This document shows, piece after piece, positions 35,729 to 44,615 of a stretch of 64,000 nucleotides of DNA. Made by a program: the position numbers and the translations under genes. The notes under the pieces were generated by a model. That model was given only the letters and a program-made list of their open reading frames with translations, did not search any database and was not told the DNA's origin. Numbering within the stretch: the stretch's first letter is position 1; the number at the start of each line of letters is the position of its first letter. Source of the stretch: Paenibacillus auburnensis (GTDB taxonomy: Bacteria > Bacillota > Bacilli > Paenibacillales > Paenibacillaceae); the NCBI RefSeq assembly GCF_927798115.1, contig NZ_CAKMMG010000001.1, positions 1,426,001 through 1,490,000 on the forward strand, in the 5' to 3' direction.

Positions 35729-36379
35729 CTATTTAATGCTTTGGTATAAAAACTCAACTTCACCATCTAGCAAATATCGATATTCAAATAATTGCATTGT
35801 TCTTTCCCTAATTCTCTCCTTTATAACTGTGTCTAAGCTTACCAATCCTTGTGTTCCAAGGTAACTATTATTAATAAATGTCTTCTCTACAAATTCTGTT
35901 TCCCTTAAGTGATACTGTAACCATTCTTTCTGCGATTCAATTAGTGCTTCTTTTGGTTCTCTATCCAACTTAGAAAGAAGCTTTTTATATATTTGATTCA
36001 ACTCCTTATCCCAAATCTCTGTATATTTGCTTTCCATCGCCCTCTATCCAAATGTTGAAAACTCTTTGGAATTTTGAAATTCATTAAATTCCACTTCATA
36101 ATCATGATCTATAGGATTTTGAAGCATTTCCTCATAAAATTCCCCAGTCAAATCATAGTTCCCAATGCTCATGGATAACACTTCAGTGTTAGAAGGATCT
36201 GATCGATCTTCAGTTATTTCTTTCAATTCTGTTCCATTACCTGTACTCACTACATCAGGAGGCAGTTCAGAATTCATTATTGATTTAGTTTCGCTGTTAA
36301 AGGTAGTCGATTGACTAATATTTTGACAAGATGAAAACACTATCATAATAAAAAATAACAAGAGTATCTTACCTTTCAT
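35729..36379 (-). pseudogene. LprI/DUF1311-like lipoprotein gene split by an in-frame TAG
   Basis: Two ORFs are in the same frame and separated by TAG plus two codons. The first (36379-36044) encodes a lipoprotein: signal peptide with lipobox FSSC, Ser/Thr linker, then NPIDHDYEVEFNEFQNSKEFSTFG. The second (36037-35729, MESKYTEIWDKELNQIYKKLLSKL...) carries the DUF1311 block with ESQKEWLQYHLRE and IKERIRERTMQLFEYR. The join reproduces a continuous helical LprI-type sequence of about 216 residues. AAGGAG precedes ATG 36379. Nonsense mutation or sequence error. Confidence 0.75.
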
Positions 36380-36557
36380 AAATTATCTCCTTATATATTA
36401 TCTATAATATTTACCGGTAATGGTGAATAACGTAATTTGACCTTTGACAATTCCATTGGCGAAGGCATCTTAAAATCAAAAAAATCCGACCCTGGGTGCA
36501 AAGTTAATCTTCTTACATACTATAAGATAAAACCTGCGGTGAAAGGAAATTTAATAC

Positions 36558-37277
36558 ATGGAATATTTCGATATGCTGGCCAAATTAGGTATTGGTAATG
36601 CTCATCCTGGAGGATTTTCTGCAACATTAAAGCAATTCGAACAATATCCCCTACCCGCTAAATCCAGAATTCTAGAAGTGGGGTGCGGCACAGGCAGAAC
36701 ATCTTGTTATTTGGCAGCTCAGGGACATGATGTAGTAGGGATAGATATTCGCCCAGATATGATTGCAAAAGCAAAAGTGCGGGCTGAAACAGAGAAACTA
36801 ACTTTGAGATTCTTGGAAGGAGACGCAATTTCACTGCCTTTTCCTGACGAATCATTTGATGTCATTCTGGTCGAATCTGTATCCATATTCACGGACACCG
36901 GAAAGGCATTATCGGAATACTACAGGGTTCTGCGGTCTGGAGGCCAACTTTTTGACAGGGAAATGATCCAAAGAAAACCCATGCCCCCTGAAATCAGTCA
37001 AGAAATTACAGAGTTTTATCACGTTGATAAGCTATGGGACATTAAGGATTGGTCAGCCTTAGTACAAACAATTGGATTTATTCGTTCACAGATAGAGGGT
37101 CCCTTCATGTTTCCTAAATCAAGTGTGGATCTGATTGAGCAACCGGATAATCATCAACAAATCGATGCAGGTTCCTTTCTCGACCACTCCATGTGGGAAG
37201 TAATCAGTAAGTACAACAGTATAATGGACAGTTATACAGAATATATCGGATATATTCTTGTGATTGGAACTAAATAA
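36558..37277 (+). CDS. Class I SAM-dependent methyltransferase
   Basis: A 239-residue cytosolic methyltransferase. Motif I reads ILEVGCGTGRTSCYLA (about 39-54), motif II VVGIDIRPDM, motif III LEGDAISLPFPDESFDVILVES (post-I to IV). It belongs to the methyltransferase-11/25 type (UbiE-like); the acceptor is unknown. AAAGGAAA lies upstream of ATG 36558. Flanked on the left by the immunity-like gene block, on the right by a terminator. Confidence 0.92.
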   Translation: MEYFDMLAKLGIGNAHPGGFSATLKQFEQYPLPAKSRILEVGCGTGRTSCYLAAQGHDVVGIDIRPDMIAKAKVRAETEKLTLRFLEGDAISLPFPDESFDVILVESVSIFTDTGKALSEYYRVLRSGGQLFDREMIQRKPMPPEISQEITEFYHVDKLWDIKDWSALVQTIGFIRSQIEGPFMFPKSSVDLIEQPDNHQQIDAGSFLDHSMWEVISKYNSIMDSYTEYIGYILVIGTK

Positions 37278-37295
37278 ATCGCTCACCATCCTACA

Positions 37296-37338
37296 AAAAA
37301 AGAACAAGAGCCTAGCAGTATAGGCTCATGTTCTTGCT
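37296..37338. terminator. Bidirectional terminator after the methyltransferase
   Basis: Stem AGAACAAGAGCCTA/TAGGCTCATGTTCT with one mismatch and a 5-base loop; A-run on the left side supplies Ts for leftward transcripts from the YjcZ gene. Confidence 0.85.
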
Positions 37339-37362
37339 TAATACGCTTTACTGGTCTTGGTA

Positions 37363-37464
37363 CTAAACAAAGAAACCAGCAGACAAAATGATTACCAACA
37401 AAATATAAAGAACCAAAATCGCAGCCGTAGAAGTAAATCCGTAACCAGCTTCAGGACATCCCAT
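37363..37464 (-). CDS. YjcZ-family sporulation protein
   Basis: A 33-residue ORF (MGCPEAGYGFTSTAAILVLY...) made of a Gly/Tyr head and one hydrophobic helix ending SAGFFV, the standard YjcZ/YhdX layout of tiny membrane-associated spore proteins. AGGAGGGG lies 7 bases before ATG 37464. It is good evidence for a spore-forming host. Too short to appear in ordinary ORF lists. Confidence 0.85.
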   Translation of the reverse strand: MGCPEAGYGFTSTAAILVLYILLVIILSAGFFV

Positions 37465-37556
37465 TGATTTCCCCTCCTCTTTGCTTTCCTAACACATGAT
37501 ATGCGCCTTCCTTTCTGAGTGTATGGATTATAACCCAATTACATGGAGGAATATAA

Positions 37557-38369
37557 ATGTATAATTGCAGCCGGCAAATGATTAACCTTGGGACTCCGTT
37601 CCAATATTCAAACCAAATATACCGGGACCGAGGGTATGGTAGCCCGACTCTTTCCAGAAACATCACTTTGCTGGATATTAAGCAGGCCGATGTAAATGGG
37701 GACAAAACAATAGATAACATTTATTTATACGGTAATAAACCAGATGGAACTGGAGACTTTGCTGATCAAATCACACTTGTGATCCAAGATGGGCAGTCTA
37801 ACCAAACTACAACGGTATATCTTCAATACAATGCTGGATATAATGCCAGACTTTTTCTGGGGGATTTTTCTAAGGACGGCGTAGCGGATATTTTAATAAG
37901 TATTGATTCCGGCGGAAGTGGCGGATATGGCATATTCTATATGTACTCCTTTAAGGATAACAACCTGCAGGAGATGTTTAATGTTGAAAAATACAACACT
38001 GTATATAAATTTAATGTAAACTATGAGGATTTTTACAAGGTAAGCGTTGGGAGCCCCCAATTTAACGTGCTATTCACTATCGACATTAGCTACAAGGGCA
38101 ACGAATATTTATCACAATATTACAACGAAGATGGCAAACTAAAACAACCCGTAAAAGGTGAGGTTCTTGCTTTAGGCGCGTTATACCCCATTGTTACAAA
38201 CGTAAAAAGTAATAGTTATGATTTACTTGCTGTGCAACGTATTATCGGCACTACTAATTCGGATACATTAGGGTACGTAGAAAACCTTTTGACATGGGGT
38301 GGCAGCGGATTTATTTCATCAAGATTGTCCGTAGCCATACTTGGCTCTAATTTAATTTCTCATTATTGA
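37557..38369 (+). CDS. VCBS/FG-GAP-like repeat protein
   Basis: A 270-residue protein from ATG 37557 after TGGAGGA. It begins MYNCSRQMINLGTPFQYSNQIYRDRG and carries two Asp-rich repeats: IKQADVNGDKTIDNIYLYGNKPDG and LFLGDFSKDGVADILISIDSGGSGGYG, which are the calcium-binding VCBS/FG-GAP motifs of beta-propellers. There is no signal peptide. Such proteins occur in Bacilli near sporulation genes; a spore-surface role is possible but not shown. Confidence 0.8.
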   Translation: MYNCSRQMINLGTPFQYSNQIYRDRGYGSPTLSRNITLLDIKQADVNGDKTIDNIYLYGNKPDGTGDFADQITLVIQDGQSNQTTTVYLQYNAGYNARLFLGDFSKDGVADILISIDSGGSGGYGIFYMYSFKDNNLQEMFNVEKYNTVYKFNVNYEDFYKVSVGSPQFNVLFTIDISYKGNEYLSQYYNEDGKLKQPVKGEVLALGALYPIVTNVKSNSYDLLAVQRIIGTTNSDTLGYVENLLTWGGSGFISSRLSVAILGSNLISHY

Positions 38370-38388
38370 GCAATCTTATCGGTTGCCG

Positions 38389-38512
38389 TTCACCGTAATG
38401 TATTTAAGCACAAAGTAAGATTTAACCATAAGATATACATCAGTTTATAAAGACAAAACCACACCTAACAATGGTGTGGTTTCTTTGGATAGAACCTTCA
38501 TATTATTGCTAT
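38389..38512 (+). repeat. Copy B of the ~120-bp dispersed repeat with hairpin
   Basis: Similar to copy A (32620-32740) over its whole length, with small indels. The hairpin CCACACC-N7-GGTGTGG at 38459-38479 is followed by TTTCTTTGG, giving a plausible terminator for the VCBS gene. Confidence 0.75.
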
Positions 38513-38558
38513 TCTAAAATCGTGCATCATTCTGATATGTAAGTTCACTTTCAGTTTA

Positions 38559-39113
38559 TTACTTAATATATTTAATTAGACTTACTCGCGTTATTTCATC
38601 CCAAATAGGCCCACGTCTTACTTCTTTGTATCCTAACTTTAGGTTTAGATCAATTACATGTTGATTACTTTCCTCAGTATGGGTATATACCAGGTTTACT
38701 TTATGTCTTCTGGCTTCATCTTCAACAAATCTCTTTAATTGCGTTCCATATCCATGTCTGCGGTAACCGGAATCAATCCATAATTGAAAAATTTCTAGAA
38801 ACCTTCCATCTTCCTGAAAAATTTCTCGATCAAGTTCATGATAAATTGTCTTCCATGGATATTCCTTATCCCTGCAAGATATGCAATACATAATAGTACC
38901 TATTCTTTGTTTCGTTTCTATGTTCTCTAAAATAAGTGCTCCTCTATCTTTATCATCAATAAATGTCTTTATTTTATCGTAATGTGCTTCTAACTCAGTC
39001 TTAGTTAGTTTTTGTTCTTCTAACTGAGTTATACCCTCGTCAAGTAAATCAACGTATATTAAAAATTCAAGATCTTCTATATTTGCTTTTCGTTTTCTTA
39101 TACTATGCTTCAT
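38559..39113 (-). CDS. GNAT-family N-acetyltransferase
   Basis: A 184-residue acetyltransferase. The acetyl-CoA loop is RRHGYGTQLKRFVEDEARR (about 127-145), preceded by the beta-4 strand FLEIFQLWIDSGY and followed by VNLVYTHTEESNQHVIDLNLKLGYKEV. The N-terminus MKHSIRKRKANIEDLEF is basic. The ribosome site (GGTAGG) is weak. Target unknown. Confidence 0.88.
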   Translation of the reverse strand: MKHSIRKRKANIEDLEFLIYVDLLDEGITQLEEQKLTKTELEAHYDKIKTFIDDKDRGALILENIETKQRIGTIMYCISCRDKEYPWKTIYHELDREIFQEDGRFLEIFQLWIDSGYRRHGYGTQLKRFVEDEARRHKVNLVYTHTEESNQHVIDLNLKLGYKEVRRGPIWDEITRVSLIKYIK

Positions 39114-39380
39114 TGAACTACCTACCCTTATTAGTTTTTATTGTATTGCGGGGATTTCTTATAATACGGCTAAAACGGCTCAACGAACTATAGTTCTATC
39201 ATACTATTAAATGTAAGAACATGCTTACTAATCCCCATACTTGGATTGAAGTAATCTGCAATTATTTGGATTGTTTCGGCAAGCAATAACTGGGTAAATA
39301 AAACTGAAGTTACATTCATTTAATATTCAAATTTATCTATCTATATTGATATGACCTTCAATTAGGAGGTCTATTTTTTC

Positions 39381-39431
39381 GTGAAAACATTACTTACCCA
39401 ATGGAGGTCGCCATGCATCGCGTTAATCTAA
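39381..39431 (+). CDS. Possible 16-codon leader ORF overlapping the kinase start
   Basis: GTG 39381 lies 10 bases after a perfect AGGAGG and opens a frame [16 protein letters not shown] that ends at 39431, overlapping the kinase start (39413) in another frame. Its ribosome site is better than the kinase's own. It may couple translation; it may also be chance. Confidence 0.35.
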   Translation: MKTLLTQWRSPCIALI

Positions 39432-41299
39432 ACCAGGCTCAATTCTACCAACAAGTGTTTGATCATGCTTCATTCGGGATTGCACTTATTACACCAGACG
39501 GTATGATTTTGTCAGTAAACTCCGCCATGGAACGAATCTTTGGCTATTCCAAAGCAGAGTTTGACGGCATGAGGTTAGAAGACCTCTCCCCCGATAAGGA
39601 TACTATCAGAAATATTAGCGATCTAAAGGCACTCATGGGTGATAAAACGGAAGTACAGCTCGAAAAGCAGTTCCTCACAAGGATGGATGACGACATGTGG
39701 GGATTGCTGTCCCTCAAGCTTTTCACCGATGAGGCGGATCAACCGACGTATTACATCTGCCAAATCATTGAAATCACTAAGCAAAAGGAATCCGAGCAAC
39801 GCCTTCAGGAATCCGTTGAGCGGTACACGTCACTTAAAAAATACAACCACGACAGCGTCATCTCTTTTGGCCTAAACGGCCGGATTATTAACGCCAACAG
39901 TATGTCGGAAAAGATAACAGGTTACTCCATTGAGTCTGAACTGATCGGTATGGAGCTTGCAGAGCTAATCGGACAGGAGAATGTCCAGAACATTCTGGAT
40001 CGGGCGCTGTACGATAATTCGGTTGAGCAGCACATAAACACTCTTATCGCCAAAGACGGCGAAGTCATCGAAGTGCTTACCAGTATTGCACCAATTTTTG
40101 TGAACAATCAAAATATCGGGTTCTATCTCATATGCAAGGACATCTCCGAGCAGAAACAGTTGTTGCTTGCGAAGGAGACCGCCGAATCCACGAACAAAGC
40201 TAAAAGTGAGTTTCTAGCCATGATGAGCCATGAAATTCGCACCCCCATGAACGGGGTCGTCGGTATGACGGATATTCTGCTTGACCATACGGAGCTTAAT
40301 GAAGAACAACGGGGCTATGTGGAGATCATCCGCAAAAGCGGGGATACTCTGCTCAATATTATCAACGACATCCTTGATCTCTCTAAGATTGAGGCAGGAC
40401 GAACAGAACTACAAGAAGATACATTCGAACTGCGCAGATGCATTAATGAGAGCTTCGCCGTCATTTCTCTGAGAGCCGAACAAAATCACTTGGAGCTCTC
40501 CAGCACGATAAATCACGGTGTTCCTGACTACATTTACGGTGACGCCGAACGTTTAAAACAAGTGCTCATAAACCTGCTCGGCAATGCCGTAAAATTCACG
40601 TCCAAGGGAAGCATATCGGTAAAGGTAAAGCTTGGAGAGCAGGATCCATCCCTGTTGGTATTTACGCTAACCGATACGGGCATTGGGATTGAACCCGCAC
40701 AGCTCAACAAAATATTCGAGCCGTTTGCACAGATAGACAGTTTTATGGCGCGTAGACACGAAGGCACTGGCCTTGGGCTTGCCATCAGCCGCAGAATTAT
40801 CGGAATGATGGGCGGTGAGATTTACGCTGAGAGTGACGGTAAGAGTGGCTCGTCATTTACTTTTACCATCAGGCTCAAGGAAACAGTAGCACCTCAGACA
40901 CAAGAGATTCACCTGCAAAAGCGCCATACGATACGAGAGGCGAGCATTTTAATTGCTGAAGACAACCATATCAACCAGCTAGTGTTGACCAAAACACTTG
41001 AGAAAATGGGGCACCAGGTTACTACCGTCACAAACGGCATAGACGCGGTTCAAGCAACGCAGAGTAAGCATTTTGATCTCATTTTAATGGACTTGCACAT
41101 GCCGATTATGAACGGCTTCGATGCAATGAGGTTGATTAAAGAGGAGCTCAAGGAGAACAGCCCGCCCATCATTGCGGTCACAGCCAATGCTTTGAAGGGC
41201 GACCGGGAAAAGTGCCTTACGGAAGGAATGGATGAATATATCAGTAAGCCTATAAAGCGTGACGTTGTCCAAAAGCTATTAAACCAGTTTGTAAAGTAA
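39413..41299 (+). CDS. PAS-domain hybrid sensor histidine kinase
   Basis: A 628-residue soluble hybrid kinase without membrane helices. Two PAS domains (about 10-125 and 140-248), a HisKA helix with phospho-acceptor His273 ([12 protein letters not shown]), an HATPase domain ([16 protein letters not shown]) and a C-terminal receiver with acidic pocket ([12 protein letters not shown]), Asp560 ([12 protein letters not shown]) and YISKPI. ATG 39413 is preferred to ATG 39401 because GGAGGT lies between them. No separate response regulator or HPt gene is nearby, so phosphotransfer partners must lie elsewhere. Confidence 0.93.
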   Translation: MHRVNLNQAQFYQQVFDHASFGIALITPDGMILSVNSAMERIFGYSKAEFDGMRLEDLSPDKDTIRNISDLKALMGDKTEVQLEKQFLTRMDDDMWGLLSLKLFTDEADQPTYYICQIIEITKQKESEQRLQESVERYTSLKKYNHDSVISFGLNGRIINANSMSEKITGYSIESELIGMELAELIGQENVQNILDRALYDNSVEQHINTLIAKDGEVIEVLTSIAPIFVNNQNIGFYLICKDISEQKQLLLAKETAESTNKAKSEFLAMMSHEIRTPMNGVVGMTDILLDHTELNEEQRGYVEIIRKSGDTLLNIINDILDLSKIEAGRTELQEDTFELRRCINESFAVISLRAEQNHLELSSTINHGVPDYIYGDAERLKQVLINLLGNAVKFTSKGSISVKVKLGEQDPSLLVFTLTDTGIGIEPAQLNKIFEPFAQIDSFMARRHEGTGLGLAISRRIIGMMGGEIYAESDGKSGSSFTFTIRLKETVAPQTQEIHLQKRHTIREASILIAEDNHINQLVLTKTLEKMGHQVTTVTNGIDAVQATQSKHFDLILMDLHMPIMNGFDAMRLIKEELKENSPPIIAVTANALKGDREKCLTEGMDEYISKPIKRDVVQKLLNQFVK

Positions 41300-41443
41300 A
41301 CTTCCTTTTGGAAAGATCGTGCGCTGTAACACCGCATCCATCATCCAAAAAGTTGTTTTCCCAAATTGTCCTGGTATATACTGGATATGATTCTGTGTGA
41401 GGTTTGTCACAACAATAGTTCATTACAGAAACGGAGTGAACAC

Positions 41444-41902
41444 ATGATTCATAATCACTGGAAAATCGGTAAACTGATTCTTATGACGACTGCGCTGGCC
41501 TGGGTCCTCGGGGCATGTTCTGACAAGGATTCCGCCGCAACTAAAGAACCGGAGAATCAAGCAGCAGCTGTTCAGGTTGAGGAAACAGAAAGACCGGAGT
41601 ACTTGCCAAAAGACTTTCCACTCCCGGATGATGCTGAAATAACCACCTCCCACTCGGAGCAAAACGACGGCAAAAAGTCGGTTCTTTTAATTTTTAAATC
41701 CCAAGAAAAACTCGACAAGCTGGCAGGAACTTATAAACAATATTTTGAGGAACAAGGGATCACAGATGCATCGGAAACCATTGACGAGAAAAACCTCATT
41801 CTTCAAGGAGATACAGATGCTGAAAGCTGGTCACTGATTGGTGGTACGTTGTCCACGCAGGAAGACACTGTAGAGCTGACCTTAACCTGGTCTGAGTTGT
41901 GA
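41444..41902 (+). CDS. Lipoprotein of unknown function
   Basis: A 152-residue lipoprotein. Signal peptide IGKLILMTTALAWVLGAC with the lipobox LGAC (Cys near 25), a charged linker, then EYLPKDFPLPDDAEITTSH and a small alpha/beta domain (VLLIFKSQEKLDKLAGTYKQYFEEQGI). Such DUF-type lipoproteins are frequent in Paenibacillus. ATG 41444 has GGAG 8 bases upstream; the longer in-frame start lacks a site. It follows the kinase but has its own gap of 144 bases. Confidence 0.8.
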   Translation: MIHNHWKIGKLILMTTALAWVLGACSDKDSAATKEPENQAAAVQVEETERPEYLPKDFPLPDDAEITTSHSEQNDGKKSVLLIFKSQEKLDKLAGTYKQYFEEQGITDASETIDEKNLILQGDTDAESWSLIGGTLSTQEDTVELTLTWSEL

Positions 41903-41921
41903 TTTGTTAGAAAATACCATG

Positions 41922-41974
41922 AAGCGATCTTGAAAAAGAGCTGTTAAGCAGCTTTTTCAAGATCGCTTTTCTTA
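41922..41974 (+). terminator. Strong terminator after the lipoprotein gene
   Basis: Stem AAGCGATCTTGAAAAAG and its complement with an inner AGCTG/CAGCT, then TTTTCTT. Confidence 0.92.
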
Positions 41975-42009
41975 GGGAATGGAAGAAATAGTGGATTCAG
42001 CTGTACCCT

Positions 42010-43398
42010 CTAAAGGAATGACAGCCGTCCGCCCATTTGACGGATATGGTTCTCGTCGGCCCACAGGATAAAATAATTGTAGAACGTATCACCGATTTGG
42101 ACCGGGCGGGGGTATCTCACGATGAGGGCGGCCTGCCGGTTCATCTCCGCGGGTTGGTCTGACGAGGGAAAAATGAAGCAAGCCTCCCGATTTTGTATCG
42201 TCATCATCACAATCCTAGGAGAAGAGCCGTATGGCATCAATGGATGAAAAGCTTCGGAGTTGCATACATCGCCAATCCGGTCGCCTGCTGAAATCGCGGA
42301 TACCTGAAAAAAACCGTCAGGCCCCATGTACCTCTCATCGCTGACCCGGTGCCAGTATGCGGGATATGGAAAGGATACTCTATACACGGAGTTTGTGTAG
42401 ATGTTTTCCGGAACCCTTCTGACGCGGGGGGACCACTGCAGTGAAGTAATCCGGTCGCCGCTGAGGACATTCACCGGTTTCTGCTTCCTGAGATCAACAA
42501 TCCAGAGCTGACTTGCACTTTCTACATCTGAGCATCCCGATAAATACGCGATTTTGTCACCGTCCGGCGACCAGCTGACGGGAGTGGCGAAACAGCTGGA
42601 GACCGACAGTGTCCTTTGATTTTTCCCGGTTCGGCTATCGATTTGGATGAGAGAATAATAATTCGGCTCCTGATAGGCGGTTGCACTGTAGGCGATACTC
42701 CGGGAGTCAGGGGACCATGCTGGAAAATAATTTTTGGCGAGCGGTCCGCCTTCCAGCGTATAGATGGTGCCGGTGGCCAGATTCACCGTCGAAATTATGG
42801 AGATGCTTGCACCGGGGAATGTATAAAGTGCAAACGTTCCGTCCGGGGAAATACGAACGTTATGGAGCGGTCCATCCGTATTTTGCGTGATTTGTCTCCG
42901 GTTTGTGCCATCGGTCCCGATGCGGATGAGCTGGGTGTTGCCGCTGGAATCCGGAGCCGCGAACAGAAGCTCTCTACCCGAAGGGAACCATTGGACATCG
43001 CTGGCGCCTGGCTCCGTGATCGTACTGCTGTTATGAGAGAACGTATTATAGATGACGATTCTCCCGTTTTTGACATACGTGAGAAACCGGCTATCCGGGG
43101 ACCAGTCCAGCAGGGTGTATTGTTCTACTTGGTCAATCCGGGCAACAGTGAGCGTAAGGGTATCCAGCAGGTGAACCACGTTGTTAGTGCCTATGAAAGC
43201 AATTCTCCTGCTGTCCGGAGACCAATAGGGAATGGAAAATTCCGCACCAAGCCCCTGTGTAAGTTGAAAATCAAAGCCGTCTTGCGGCCGGTACAGCCAA
43301 ATGTCGAACGTTCCGCCACGGTCTGACGTGTAGGCGATCCATCCTTGAACGGGATTATGAGAAACAGCTTGCACAGCCAACATCCTCTCCTGAATCAT
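42010..43398 (-). CDS. PD40/TolB-like beta-propeller protein
   Basis: A 462-residue protein with at least six WD40-like PD40 repeats in the form WSPDSRRIAF: YWSPDSRRIAF, DWSPDSRFLTY, QWFPSGRELLF, RISPDGTFALY, AWSPDSRSIAY and SWSPDGDKIAY. A C-terminal alpha/beta segment from about residue 345 (YRVSFPYPAYWHRVSDERYMG) resembles a small sensor domain. No signal peptide is seen. Two starts are possible (43398 or 43383); the latter has AGGAG only three bases away. Function unknown; probably protein-protein recognition. Confidence 0.85.
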   Translation of the reverse strand: MIQERMLAVQAVSHNPVQGWIAYTSDRGGTFDIWLYRPQDGFDFQLTQGLGAEFSIPYWSPDSRRIAFIGTNNVVHLLDTLTLTVARIDQVEQYTLLDWSPDSRFLTYVKNGRIVIYNTFSHNSSTITEPGASDVQWFPSGRELLFAAPDSSGNTQLIRIGTDGTNRRQITQNTDGPLHNVRISPDGTFALYTFPGASISIISTVNLATGTIYTLEGGPLAKNYFPAWSPDSRSIAYSATAYQEPNYYSLIQIDSRTGKNQRTLSVSSCFATPVSWSPDGDKIAYLSGCSDVESASQLWIVDLRKQKPVNVLSGDRITSLQWSPRVRRVPENIYTNSVYRVSFPYPAYWHRVSDERYMGPDGFFQVSAISAGDRIGDVCNSEAFHPLMPYGSSPRIVMMTIQNREACFIFPSSDQPAEMNRQAALIVRYPRPVQIGDTFYNYFILWADENHIRQMGGRLSFL

Positions 43399-43521
43399 TT
43401 ATACTTCAAATGTATTCAGTGGGGGGCGTTTAGGCGACAGCCCGTGACAGGTGTTTATACGACCTCCGGTATCAGCGGAATTTGGGGATTACGTATACAT
43501 CTTCGCAGTTCCAGCCATGTT

Positions 43522-43590
43522 TCAAGTGGAGTCGCCGAAGGATAGACCAATCGGCTTGTTTTCCGATTGAGCTTTGGCATAAGCTTGGGC
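43522..43590 (-). pseudogene. Fragment of a second YyaL-like gene
   Basis: Leftward, 22 codons read [22 protein letters not shown] followed by a stop. This matches [21 protein letters not shown] of the intact yyaL (28793-30910), and the DNA is about 80% identical over some 35 bases. The CxxC motif and everything after it are gone. A different frame over this stretch is also open (49 codons from an ATG overlapping the osmC stop) but has no recognisable content. Confidence 0.6.
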
Positions 43591-43603
43591 GGTATTGAGT
43601 GCA

Positions 43604-44071
43604 TCACACCGCGTCAAGCCCTGCTGTTACTATCGTAGGCAGTGTTTCTATGGTGACATTACCCGCTACAGCTCTCGAAATCATACAGGACTTCTCAGCC
43701 ATATGTGCCAGCCGTTCGGCCTTCGCAAGTTCTGCTTCGGTTGCATCCGCTTTGAGTACAATCCGTGGTTTGTGCATGATCCGTTCGTACGTAAACACGT
43801 TATTGGTAACATCCACAATCGCTTCAGACTCCATAGTCAAATCCTGAGGGGTAATATCGGAACGCTCAAGCATTGCTGCCAGCGTAATCAGATAACAGGT
43901 GGATGCGGCCCCCAGAAGCATTTCGTCAGGATTGGTACCTGTTCCCGGTCCCCCCATCTCCTGCGGAATTGAAATTGTCGTTTTTAGCCCGCCTACATCA
44001 ATATGCCCTTCACTGTTACGCCCGCCATTCCAAACTGCTTTTAGATGAAAAGGATGTTTCAACTCACTCAT
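43604..44071 (-). CDS. OsmC-family peroxidase-like protein
   Basis: A 155-residue protein of the OsmC/Ohr superfamily, which reduces organic hydroperoxides through two cysteines. MGGPGTGTNPDEMLLGAASTCYLITLAAML supplies the first Cys (about 57) and LAHMAEKSCMISRAVAGNV the second. SAL/SipT-type organic peroxide proteins match in length. ATG 44071 follows GGGAGGA with almost no spacing; TTG 44062 would have ideal spacing and lose three residues. Confidence 0.9.
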   Translation of the reverse strand: MSELKHPFHLKAVWNGGRNSEGHIDVGGLKTTISIPQEMGGPGTGTNPDEMLLGAASTCYLITLAAMLERSDITPQDLTMESEAIVDVTNNVFTYERIMHKPRIVLKADATEAELAKAERLAHMAEKSCMISRAVAGNVTIETLPTIVTAGLDAV

Positions 44072-44132
44072 TCCTCCCGTTTCTCTCGGGTACGCACCCG
44101 GATATAATATAAAGATTGTTCATTTTATCTTA

Positions 44133-44582
44133 TCACAGTGCTTCTCCCGCTGCTCCTAACGTACCATTTATTACACTTTTATAGTTTTCCCATTCGAAAT
44201 AAAAGGGACCTATAGGTATACGTTTATTGTCAGGCTCCAGCTTGAAATCCTTCCATATAACCACATCGGCTTCCCTGTCAATTTTAACTGAGATAAAACC
44301 GCATTCTTCATCACCGCACCAGGGGCAGACTAATATTGGATATCTGTAGTACAGATACTCATGGGGTTGCTTCATTAAGAAATAGTCGATTATAAGCCGC
44401 TGATGATCTGCACTCCCCCATCCCAGGGAAGGAACCATATCATATTTCTTGAGCTTTTGGTAAAGTGAATTCCCGTCAATAATCAGATCTGCAAACTCAG
44501 TGTTTTTATTTCCGTCTTGAGCAGGATCGAATTCATCATATCGCTTCGCTGGCTTAGTATGTAACTGATTTATGGTAGCCAT
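44133..44582 (-). CDS. Hypothetical protein with a CPWCGDEECG zinc-knuckle
   Basis: A 149-residue soluble protein with AAGGAG 6-7 bases before the ATG. The centre holds YPILVCPWCGDEECGFISVKI (about 82-102), three cysteines that could bind metal, followed by FKLEPDNKRIPIGPFYFEWENYKSVI. I recall similar unassigned proteins in Bacilli but no experimentally supported function. Monocistronic between osmC and the serine hydrolase. Confidence 0.75.
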   Translation of the reverse strand: MATINQLHTKPAKRYDEFDPAQDGNKNTEFADLIIDGNSLYQKLKKYDMVPSLGWGSADHQRLIIDYFLMKQPHEYLYYRYPILVCPWCGDEECGFISVKIDREADVVIWKDFKLEPDNKRIPIGPFYFEWENYKSVINGTLGAAGEAL

Positions 44583-44615
44583 AGTTTCTCCTTATTCGTT
44601 TAGTTTTTTTCATCA

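Noticed and set aside
39185-39196. Perfect 12-bp palindrome GAACTATAGTTC upstream of the sensor kinase
   Set aside because: Short and AT-rich; expected by chance at this length, and more than 200 bases from the start.
42616-43326. 236-residue rightward ORF over the PD40 gene
   Set aside because: Antisense to six clear PD40 repeats; no ribosome site.
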